In this document: positions 32,401 to 40,809 of the stretch, one piece after another
Layout of the letters: every line of letters begins with the position of its first letter
Numbering within the stretch: position 1 is the first letter of the stretch
Source: Pseudomicrostroma phylloplanum
Lineage: Eukaryota > Basidiomycota > Exobasidiomycetes > Microstromatales
Direction of reading: 5' to 3'
Assembly: GCA_039545275.1 (NCBI GenBank)
Contig: BCHS01000006.1
Coordinates: 372,001 to 436,000, forward strand
Length of the DNA stretch: 64,000 bases
Translations under genes and position numbers: made by a program
The notes under the pieces: model-generated
Seen by the model: the letters and a program-made list of their open reading frames with translations, nothing else
Told to the model about the DNA's origin: nothing
Databases searched by the model: none

Positions 32401-32964
32401 TCCACCTGAGACGCAGGCGTTGCTTTATGCTTCGACCCGCCCACTGCCCAGGTGCACGCTCTCGTCCCAGGCAAGCAACCTTGTCCCACGCTGCATACGG
32501 TCGGTGACTGGCGAACACTTCCGGTGAAGCATACCCCACCATCGCCTCCTCACTCGGTATCCTAGCATTGTGGGACTACCTTGTTCCTCGCTCCCACCCG
32601 CTCTGGTTGCGGGGATTCACCTCGACAACGGAGACTAAACAATCGATCTTTTAGCTCCGTCCGTTCATCGGTATCGCATTGTCTCAACGGCTTACGGCGT
32701 ATGCTATCTCCAAGTCAGCTAGTATATAGTTCCCCATGGATCTCTTCCTCGTCGTCGTCACTCTTCACTCACGCTACTTCCATTCTCCTCCCACAAGCTG
32801 ACTGAAGCCACTCGTCCCTCTCCTTCCACCAACCCAACCAGAGGCCCTCCACTGCAATTCTTGCCGATCCTCCTTCGGCACTGCCATCACACAAGGTAGA
32901 CCTCGGCTTCGATACCACTGCTACTACTACATCACGCTTCTACTAGTCTACCTCCTCTCTCACA
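29477..32964. other. 3.5-kb region between TPS3-like gene and kinase, no confident gene
   Basis: This gap holds the divergent promoters of the trehalose gene (minus) and the kinase (plus). On the minus strand, 29990-30940 contains protein-like fragments in one or two frames. One is a basic peptide, MNADGGRKRRRRRGK, from 30939; another, at 30151-30489, has no ATG. Joining them would need introns of 24-27 nt, so they may be a decayed gene or chance. From 31000 to 32960 the plus strand has many overlapping frames of 60-180 codons without a recognisable domain. A pyrimidine-rich leader is obvious from ~32720 to 32960. Confidence 0.45.
32720..32964 (+). promoter_or_regulatory. CT-rich 5' leader of the Ran1-like kinase
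   Basis: The 245 bp before the kinase ATG are strongly C/T-rich on the sense strand (TCTTCCTC, CTCCTCCCAC, CCTCTCTCAC). Such pyrimidine stretches are typical around transcription start sites of highly expressed fungal genes. The context before the ATG, CTCACAATGG, has A at -3. Confidence 0.5.
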
Positions 32965-34950
32965 ATGGCACCTGCACCGAACGCACCTGGACCTCACAAG
33001 AACCTCCTCGGCCACCGTATCGCAGACGGTCGCCTTGAGCTCGTCTCCGTCCTAGGCCTTGGCGCTTACGGTGTCGTTTACTTGGCACGAGACCTTAAGC
33101 ACCCCAACCACCAGGCTCAGCCTTCTTTTGCAACTTCTTCCGCTTCGGGACTCCCTCGATCCCTTGCTTCCGGTGCCGGTAGCGCCGCTACTGGCTACTA
33201 CGCTGTCAAGTGCCTCAGTAAGGTTGGGCTCGATGCGAGGCAAAGGGCCTTCCAAAGGCGGGAAATCATGCTTCACACCATTGCGTCCAACCACTCCAAT
33301 GTCGTCACACTTCACCGTGTCATCGACAGTCCGGAAGACCCTTGCGTCTACGTCATTCTTGACTACTGCCCAGATGGCGACCTTTTCAGCATGATCACCG
33401 AGCACCAACGCTACATGGTTTCTCAGCCTGAGTCGCTGGCAAGCTTGGAGGATGCTGCTATGGATGCTGCAGAGGCTGCGGGTCTTGACCCCAATCAGTA
33501 CATCGTTGACCATGCTGACGCTATCGATGCGAGGCTGGCACAGGACAAGGCGCGTTACAAGACAGAGAGGGCTAGCATGGATGCTATGATCAAGAAAGTC
33601 TTCTGCCAAATCATCGATGCTGTCGAGTTCTGCCACTCCTATGGCATCTACCACCGCGACCTGAAGCCGGAGAACATCCTCTGCCTTTCCGGCGGCTCCA
33701 AAGTCGTCCTTGCCGACTTCGGTCTGGCAACTGGAGAGAAGGCGAGCACCGACTTTGGTTGCGGCTCAACTTTCTACATGGGACCCGAGTGCCAAGGTGG
33801 CATCACCACCCGGCTCACCGAGTACAGCACTGCTGCTAATGACATGTGGTCTCTGGGTGTTATTCTTGTCAACTTGACCTGTGGTCGAAACCCATGGAAG
33901 CAAGCTTGTACTGGTGACGAGACATTCCGAGAGTACCTTCGCCGACCGGACTTCCTCTTGGACATTCTACCCATCTCAGACGAGGCCAATGAGATCCTCA
34001 AGCGAATCTTCACTGTCCGACCAGAGTGGAGGATCAGCACAACCGACCTGCGAAAGATGGTCCTCAACGCTCGACACTTCACTGTCACCGACGAGCAAAT
34101 GAAGATTAGAGAACACCAGGCACGCGTCGCGGCTTCTCAAGCTCGTGCTGCCCAGAGAGCTGCCGCCGCTGCCAAACAGCAGAAGGCTGCTGCTGCCGAG
34201 CAGTACGCTGCCCAGCAACAGCTGCAGCATGCCCAACAGCGGTACTACGCGCGCCAGCAACAATCCTTGGCCACACAGCAGCTGTCTATACAAAAGCAGC
34301 AGCAAGAGCAGCAGCAGCAGCAGCAGGAACCTCGCAGGGTCGGCAACACCGACAGCGGCCACTGGTCTGGTGGCAGCAACGATTCCTCTTCGTCGGGCGG
34401 GTACGAAGTGGGCTTCGACTCCACTTCCAGTGTCAACACGCCTGCTTCCAGTGCTCCTACCTCTCCCGATGTACCCGTTGCACTTTCGGGAGAGACCGAA
34501 GACGTCAACTGGGCCAAGCACCCGATCTCGAATGCTCAAAAGGACGGTCGTGTAGCTCGTCGTGGTCTAGTCGAGCCGTCGACGCCTCAGAGGAAGAACA
34601 GGCAATACGCCCAAGAGCCTGACTCACCTTCCTCCTCCTTCGGCTGCGAGCCCAGTCTGAGTGGAGACAGCGCCAGCAGTCGTCGCTCCTCCTTTTCCTA
34701 CACCGGCCTTCCACCTACTCCCCGAACGGCGCCACACCCCGCTTTCGGCTCGCCTGTATCTCGAGCGGGTGTGATTAGTGGATCGGGCCACACTCATCAA
34801 AAGGCCATGGACGTCAACAGCCGCCTTGATGCCATGATTCTCAAGGACAAGCACGGCGCTTCACCTTCCCCCAAGCTGAGCATTCGAGAGATCCTTGCCC
34901 AGGAAGCGCCTGTCACTCTGCGAGCGGCGCCAACCTCTCGTCGCCACTGA
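32965..34950 (+). CDS. Serine/threonine protein kinase, Ran1/Pat1-SKS1-VHS1 type
   Basis: A single exon of 661 codons. The kinase domain runs ~20-370: Gly loop GLGAYGVVYLARD, catalytic lysine K82 (YYAVKCLSK), YHRDLKPEN (D232), ADFGLA (D251) and FGCGSTFYMGPEC in place of the usual APE segment. That replacement, together with SLGVILVNLTCGRNPW, is the mark of the Ran1/Pat1, Sks1, Vhs1 and Ksp1 group. Members control meiotic entry in fission yeast and glucose or nutrient responses in budding yeast. A ~50-residue insert (residues ~155-205, Ala/Asp-rich) sits in the N-lobe to C-lobe region before helix E. The C-terminal 290 residues are Gln-rich (34250-34330), then Ser/Thr/Pro-rich and likely disordered. 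The ATG at 32965 follows a CT-rich leader, and no intron is needed. Confidence 0.92.
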   Translation: MAPAPNAPGPHKNLLGHRIADGRLELVSVLGLGAYGVVYLARDLKHPNHQAQPSFATSSASGLPRSLASGAGSAATGYYAVKCLSKVGLDARQRAFQRREIMLHTIASNHSNVVTLHRVIDSPEDPCVYVILDYCPDGDLFSMITEHQRYMVSQPESLASLEDAAMDAAEAAGLDPNQYIVDHADAIDARLAQDKARYKTERASMDAMIKKVFCQIIDAVEFCHSYGIYHRDLKPENILCLSGGSKVVLADFGLATGEKASTDFGCGSTFYMGPECQGGITTRLTEYSTAANDMWSLGVILVNLTCGRNPWKQACTGDETFREYLRRPDFLLDILPISDEANEILKRIFTVRPEWRISTTDLRKMVLNARHFTVTDEQMKIREHQARVAASQARAAQRAAAAAKQQKAAAAEQYAAQQQLQHAQQRYYARQQQSLATQQLSIQKQQQEQQQQQQEPRRVGNTDSGHWSGGSNDSSSSGGYEVGFDSTSSVNTPASSAPTSPDVPVALSGETEDVNWAKHPISNAQKDGRVARRGLVEPSTPQRKNRQYAQEPDSPSSSFGCEPSLSGDSASSRRSSFSYTGLPPTPRTAPHPAFGSPVSRAGVISGSGHTHQKAMDVNSRLDAMILKDKHGASPSPKLSIREILAQEAPVTLRAAPTSRRH

Positions 34951-35455
34951 GTGTACGACACTCATTCATCCCAGCCGCTCCCCCTTCCTCTCCGTCACTC
35001 TTACATCTGGAATCGTCACGCAAAGCATACCCCGCCACCGAGGCCGTCTCTTCCTAGCATTCTCTCATTTGACCCCGCTTTACGGAAAAACACAATATGT
35101 ACACCTTCAGCCTTCTTTAAGCTCCTATCAGTCTCTCTTCTGTCCAATTTGTCACGCACCGCCCAAAGTCATGTATTTCATTACCCTCGTTGTCTCTTAT
35201 ACTCTCTAGCCGCGACACTTTTGGCCTTGCAATCTGAGAGACTACCGCTTCGTCGAGCCTGATTCCATCGGCGGTGGTCTATTCTGCAGAGGGTCGAGTG
35301 CTTTGTCGCTGACAAGAGATGTCTGACGTCACTGACATATCCGCTATGGTATCCTGCAGTGCAAGCAGGTAGCAGGGTTGAGAACAATGGCAGCATATCT
35401 CCTTTACGATCATTCTTGCTCTCTACTCTCTCGGTTAGGGCACTTACGTCCTTCA
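34951..35455. other. Convergent intergenic region between kinase and TRM5
   Basis: 505 bp holding the two facing 3' flanks. The plus strand stays CT-rich to ~35220. No coding feature can be supported. Confidence 0.5.
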
Positions 35456-37350
35456 TCACTCATCAAAGAGTACGGAAGCGGGCAGTCTGAAAGAGAGACA
35501 GTACATGTCCTTGTTCGGTGCCACCTTCCTCACCCAATGCAGTGCTATCTTGGAAGCTGCAGACTCTGAAGGGAGTCCACACTGTAGGGCATCAATAGTA
35601 CTAGAAAGTGAGTCAGACGAGTGGAAGGAAGGGGCGACGAGCCTGTCTGGATGTGTTGGAGAAAGACCTAGAGCTGCGTTCGCCCTCTTTCCGGCGCAAA
35701 GAGACGATTGAGACGAAACGAGATGAGCCAGTCAGCAGAGGAACGATAGACGTGCTTTACTCGATTATCACTTACCTGGCAAATATCCTCGTACGGACTG
35801 TCGAGCTCCTTTGTAAAGCAATGTACATGTACCATAGGCCATTCGCTCGCTTGACCACCAGGGCTCTTCTCCTGCCCTTTGAGCTGCAACTCCGCTTGTA
35901 GAGTCTTCAGTCCTACCTCTTGTGCTAATTCGCGATATGCCCCGCGGTACGCGTCCAGGAATTCGAGCGCAGAGGCGGGAAGGTTCATGATGAAGTGGTC
36001 GACAAGGCGGCTGGGAGGAGGCGCGGAAGCAGTAGAGGCAGTCGAAGTTGTCCCTACCTCACCGCTGACTGGGTCTACCACCGACCCACCCTTCGAGGCC
36101 TTCCTTCGAGCTCGCTCCAGCTTATTGAGCTCCTTGGAGCTCTTGGGCCCTGCCCAGGAAGTGATCTCCCTCCTCCATACCCTCCTGACGCTTTCCTTGA
36201 TGAATGTCCTTCCGTCTTCGCAGTAGCACCTGCATCCTCCCTCGACCTTGTTTCGCTTCGCGTTGTCGACTAGACTCTCATAGCTGGCTGGGTTGAGGTC
36301 GTTGGCATAGACAACGCATCCCGCCTTGGCTGCTGGGAGCGCAAACGGGCCTACTCCGGCCATTACGTCGCTCACCACCTCTCCAGGTCGCATGAGAGAC
36401 ACAATGCGGTCGTGCTCGGTATGTAAGCGAGAATTGAAGTAGACCTTTCGAAAGTCGAAGGTGAACAGGCAGTTGGACTCCGAGGCAGTGGTGACATAGT
36501 CGTCCTCGCCAGCCAGGAGCTCCATCTGAAAGAAGCGAAATTCGGCGTCAATTGAGTCTAATTTGTTGACCACAGTGCGGATCGTCGAAGGGTTCTTGTC
36601 CAAGATGACCTGGCCAATAAGGTACCGGAAAGGCAGATACTCATCCCGCAGATTAAGGTGGGCGATGTGGCCCACGATGGTGTACCCGGTTGGCGTGCCC
36701 TTCGAATCGTCCTCGGGCAGGAGGGAAGACAGAATTTCGTCTGCGGAATACCAGTCATAGGTGATAGCAATGTCGTGCGGCACGAGCTCCAGCCCTTTCT
36801 CTAGAGCAAAGGATGTGACGTCTTGAGGCACCTCCTTTGCGGAAGCGTGCCGTAGTAAAATCAAGCGCGACTGGGCATTTTGCGAAGAAGAATCACGTAC
36901 AACGCTCGAGAGCTTCGGCACGATTAGCACAGATTCAGATAATACCAAGGATGACTTGATCGTGCCCACTTCCTTGGCTGGTACGCGGAGGGCCATGACC
37001 TGCACATTCTTGTCGAACAAAGGCTTCAGCTCCGCTAGACTGGTCCCTACTGGCTTCCGCTGATATGCTTCCTGTGCAAAGGCCGAGGAGTGGGTGGACG
37101 AGCTTGCGTGATTTGCAATTGATATGCGAGTGAGACGGGGTATGCTCGGTGAAGGGGCAAAGGAGAGGGAGGGGCCTGGGGTAGAGGAAGAGGAAGAGGC
37201 AGAGGCAGAGGCAGAGGCAGAGGAAGAAGCCATTCTATGACCTTCTCGTGCTGCACGGCGAGTCGTCAAAGCAGACAATGGGAAGAGCGAGGTGTGAAGA
37301 CGTGAAAACACTTTGAGATACGCGGCAGCGGCGTTGCAGGGTGCTTTCAT
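35456..37350 (-). CDS. TRM5: tRNA (guanine-37-N1)-methyltransferase TRM5
   Basis: Exons 35776-37350 and 35456-35686 (intron 89 nt, donor GTAAGT) give 601 residues. Signatures are the D1 region, HIAHLNLRDEYLPFRYLIGQVILDKN, the SAM-binding loop VMAGVGPFALPAAKAG with VYANDLNPASY, and the catalytic-loop-like FIMNLPASALEFLDAY. The second exon supplies the conserved end, WVRKVAPNKDMYCLSFRLP. Trm5 makes m1G37 next to the anticodon, which prevents +1 frameshifts, in nucleus/cytosol and in mitochondria. Residues 1-39 are basic and Ser/Ala-rich with no acid before R35-E36, and a second Met lies at residue 40 (37233). A longer mitochondrial and a shorter cytosolic form from two starts is therefore likely. 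The acceptor, GGAAAG, is not pyrimidine-rich; it was chosen because the joined frame reads ICQRANAALGL, as in the family. Confidence 0.9.
37180..37235. repeat. GAGGCA/GAGGAA hexamer tract in TRM5 N-terminus
   Basis: About seven imperfect hexamers on the plus strand encode alternating Ser-Ala residues just after the second Met of TRM5, between the putative targeting sequence and the enzyme. The repeat keeps the frame if its copy number changes. Confidence 0.75.
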
Positions 37351-38029
37351 GCGTCAGTGGAGTCTGTTAAGAAAGCAAGCAAGAGAACGAGGCGTGGTGC
37401 GAAGGAAAGGATGGTGCACAGTATACCATCTCGGTTGCACGCCGGAAAGGAAGACTGCATTGGGCCGCGGCAACGCAGGCCAGATGCTCGTGCAGAAGCG
37501 TACCGGCGGAGACGCGCGCCAGTGGGGCATGCTGTGTGCTGGACGGCAAGGCTATGGGAAGCCACACGGTGTAAGGGAGAGCGACGGTCGATAGTTTCCA
37601 AAATCCGATACGAGCACGGCCAGAGCTTGATAGGGACTGAGAAACATGACTCATTCTGGCTGTCTGACAATTCGGGTCTCGGTGCACAGCTGCTTGACTA
37701 GTCTCTCCTTCCCACAGGGCCACTCAACGAGTGGAAGACGGACAGAAACGGCCACAGCCCCTTGCTGCCCGCCCTACACATCTTCACTGCCTGTGTGAGC
37801 TCGGCCTATTCGGGTCGAATACTCGAAGACGCAGCGTAGGGCGCTCTCTCTCGAAACTACGTACGGCGGAAACCCATGAGGTCGCGCCGTAGAGACGAAC
37901 ATGTTCGTCCCTTGCGCTCGGTGGTCATTGCTTTCACCTTTGACGACACAGGCAAATCAAGTGCGCAGCCTTGCAGAGCTGCAGGTGCAAAGCCCAGTGA
38001 CGAGCGACCTTGCAGTACATTTCATTCGA
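37351..38029. other. Intergenic region upstream of TRM5
   Basis: 679 bp between the TRM5 start and the 3' end of the next minus-strand gene. Overlapping frames of 60-120 codons occur on both strands without domain features. It should hold the TRM5 promoter. Confidence 0.5.
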
Positions 38030-40426
38030 TCATGGGAAGATTGTGTCGCCTTCGGAACCAACGTCTTTCTGTCCCTCAAGGTCATTGACCACCGCTTGAC
38101 CGACCGGGAGCAAATTTGTGCCCTCTCTATCATCTGCTGGTGCATTGGCAGACGGCTCCACAGAGCGTCGGTCCGAGAGCTCCCACCTTTGCAGCGACCG
38201 TGCCCTAGGTATCCTGCTATGGCTCAGCGCTTGAGCGACAGCGAGCGATGGCACGATCGCTCCATCGACATAGCCATCCGGGACGATTGTCCTTGCTTGT
38301 GGGCTTGCAGTGTGGGATCCTTGTGCCTTTCCGCCGCTATCTTCCACACGGTGATAGAACAGCAGAAAGGCATTCTGACCCAAGGCCTCACGTAGAGAGA
38401 CAGGCGTTACCGAGTCATCGGAGATGCGCAGCCAGCCCTCATGATCTTCTTCCTCTGGGAAATTCATGCCTTCTTTCTCCTGCTCCCTTGGAACAAGCTT
38501 CCGCCGCGGTCTCCGTCTGAAGGAGACATAATGCCCAAAAGAATGGCCTCCGTAATGGACTACTGCGGAGTCGAGTCTGTAGACCGTTTGCAAAGTCGCG
38601 GCAGGCCTCTCGGACTGGAAGCCACTGTGCGTTCCGCTGGTCTCGTCATGATTCGCATCGTCACTCATCCAGATAGGCTTCTTGGCTGGCGCAACAGACA
38701 CTTTGCCGTTTGCACCCACTTTGGCCCACTTTTCTTCTTGGGTATCGCCATTGACTGCCTCTTTAATTGATTCGTTCATGCTCCTGATGGCATCGGACTC
38801 GACACCCGATGTGATGCACCACTTTGCCAGGTCCAGGTACTCTTGAAGATAGACTCGCGTATTATTCTTGCCTGCCCCCATGCCGTGATACATCGACCGA
38901 TTCAGATGAACGACCAATGTCTGTGGCGGGCGAGAGAAAAGGGTCTGCTTCGTAGCAGTGATGACCGAGCCCGAGGAGCTGGGAGGTGGCAGTGGAGGTG
39001 CTGCGAGCCGTATCGCGGGATGGAGAGTACGAAACTCTTCCTCTGTACTTGACCTTGACAATGCTTCTGTCAGCGCAGAATGGGCCTTGCGCACCTCTTT
39101 GAGACGCTTCTTGGCCGAAGACGTGATTTTCGTGTTTGTTGTCGCGCTGTAGCTCTTGGCGACGTTGACATGATGGGCAGCTCCACTGCCCTCCTCTGCA
39201 CCAGCATCCGCCGCGAATCTGCCTTTGCCTTCCAGCGCGTTTGAGCCACCATTCGAAAGGCGATGTGCTTCAGCCTCCACCCTATTCAGGTTGACGACAA
39301 GAGTGCAGCGCCAGCACCTCCATTCGACGCCTTCCAAGCCGGCCCAGGAGTCGAGACAGTCTTCCACACCGAGCCCACTGCCACCTCGCCTTTGCAGAGG
39401 AACATTGACGCTCAACTCCTCTTGCACGTAGTTTCTGATCACGTCATAATAACCACAGCGCAGACATGCGGTCCTCTGCGCTACGAGCGCTTCGAAGGGG
39501 TTGTGTAATGCTCTCCGAGCTGTTGGAGGATAATGTGAATGTGGCCTAATACTCTTGGCAAGAATCGAGGCAAGTCCTGAGCCTTGAGCCTCAGACTGGA
39601 CAAAGGAGCTCTCCGCCACAACAGCTGTTCGCTCTTTTGAGAGGGATTCGAGAAGCAAGACCAGAAGTTCGTGAGCGTCCTGCTGCTGATGAGCGGTCAT
39701 CAGCGACCGGATTGAAGAAGACTGAGTTGCAATGGACAGGGCATCGGTAAGGACCGATGGTCTGATCGCTGACCGTCGTGCAACTGGCGCATTCAGAGCA
39801 CTCAGAAGCTCCAGTAGTGCATCCACTACTGGCGTAGGTATATCTAGCTCCTCAGCACTCTCCTGCAAACTGCTCAAATGCTCCGTGAAAGGGATGACGC
39901 TCGCCAAGCTCTGTATCACGGAGTTGAAGAAGCACGTGTTGCCGGTATTCACCAGACCGGCGTAGTGGATGCCTGTTGGCTTGCACTGATCAGATGGAGG
40001 GCAGAATGGCGCACCATCTGGAGTTCTGCGCCTCACTTTGCCCTTGGGTAGGGGTTTCGAAGAGGACGAGTCGTAGTGTGGGAATTGCGGCGATTTCGAG
40101 CCGTAGGCGTAGCGAGAGGCGAGGGAAGAGGGGGCAAACCCTGCTGTGGAGATCATGTTTGCCCAGGTTACAACAAGACCAGCTACGACGTGGCGACTGA
40201 GGAAGAACACAAGGACGGAGAGCAGTAGTCCTGTTGCGAGTAGGGCTTGATGAAGGACTGATGCGGGGTAAGGGAAGATGCCAAAGAGAGGATAGAGCTG
40301 GCGGCCCGGGAGGTCGACGAGAATGAAAGATGGAGCCCTGGCTATGACCGAGCGAGCTGAGAGACAATAGGCGAAGAGCAGCGATGAGAGCTTGGTGCTG
40401 AGAGAAGCCTGGTGACGCTGGCGCAT
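38030..40426 (-). CDS. UBP1: Membrane-anchored ubiquitin-specific protease, UBP1/USP30 type
   Basis: A single exon of 798 codons from the ATG at 40426. Two hydrophobic segments lie near the N-terminus (~58-77, HQALLATGLLLSVLVFFLS, and ~80-95), so the protein is anchored with the protease in the cytosol. The catalytic Cys box is GLVNTGNTCFFNSVIQSL (C165). A zinc-ribbon-like pair (CLRCGY ... CWRC) follows, and the His box is HYGGHSFGHYVSFRRR. Two hydrophilic inserts widen the catalytic domain. The N-terminal anchor and short fingers match yeast Ubp1 and mammalian USP30, which removes ubiquitin from outer mitochondrial membrane proteins. ER location is also possible in fungi. An in-frame GTG upstream (40465) was not used. 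Confidence 0.9.
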   Translation of the reverse strand: MRQRHQASLSTKLSSLLFAYCLSARSVIARAPSFILVDLPGRQLYPLFGIFPYPASVLHQALLATGLLLSVLVFFLSRHVVAGLVVTWANMISTAGFAPSSLASRYAYGSKSPQFPHYDSSSSKPLPKGKVRRRTPDGAPFCPPSDQCKPTGIHYAGLVNTGNTCFFNSVIQSLASVIPFTEHLSSLQESAEELDIPTPVVDALLELLSALNAPVARRSAIRPSVLTDALSIATQSSSIRSLMTAHQQQDAHELLVLLLESLSKERTAVVAESSFVQSEAQGSGLASILAKSIRPHSHYPPTARRALHNPFEALVAQRTACLRCGYYDVIRNYVQEELSVNVPLQRRGGSGLGVEDCLDSWAGLEGVEWRCWRCTLVVNLNRVEAEAHRLSNGGSNALEGKGRFAADAGAEEGSGAAHHVNVAKSYSATTNTKITSSAKKRLKEVRKAHSALTEALSRSSTEEEFRTLHPAIRLAAPPLPPPSSSGSVITATKQTLFSRPPQTLVVHLNRSMYHGMGAGKNNTRVYLQEYLDLAKWCITSGVESDAIRSMNESIKEAVNGDTQEEKWAKVGANGKVSVAPAKKPIWMSDDANHDETSGTHSGFQSERPAATLQTVYRLDSAVVHYGGHSFGHYVSFRRRPRRKLVPREQEKEGMNFPEEEDHEGWLRISDDSVTPVSLREALGQNAFLLFYHRVEDSGGKAQGSHTASPQARTIVPDGYVDGAIVPSLAVAQALSHSRIPRARSLQRWELSDRRSVEPSANAPADDREGTNLLPVGQAVVNDLEGQKDVGSEGDTIFP

Positions 40427-40809
40427 GCTTGAGGCGGACAAGTCACGGGAGCGCAGGATGACCACGAAGCAGGCCGCTGAGAGTGACGCGGCGCTGTCGC
40501 AGCATTCGTCTGCCTGGGCAACAGGCTCTCAGCACACCCTTGCCGAAACCATGGACGGCTTTCTTGCTGGTCGCCGGGGAGGATCAAGGCGTGCAGTGGT
40601 GGCCTGCGAAGGTGATGGCAGTAGAATGACTTACGCGGGCCCCCCTGAAAAACCCCGGGCGCACCTCCGCTTCTGCTGTTGGCCCGGGAGCGAATGGAGG
40701 CGGCACTCCGCTCCGCCCGTCGGCCAATACCCAACACGTTGCGAGGTAGAACCCTACAACGTAATCCTACATCCCTCTGCCGCCAGAGGCCCCCAAGGAG
40801 CCACTGACC
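40427..40809. promoter_or_regulatory. Divergent promoter of UBP1-like and mitochondrial ClpX genes
   Basis: 383 bp between divergent start codons. GC-rich; I could not point to a specific binding site. Shadow frames pass through it without domain content. Confidence 0.5.

Noticed and set aside
31965..32507. 180-codon plus-strand frame before the kinase
   Set aside because: It has a charged stretch, but two other frames are open across the same DNA and no family feature is seen; kept only as a possible upstream ORF region.
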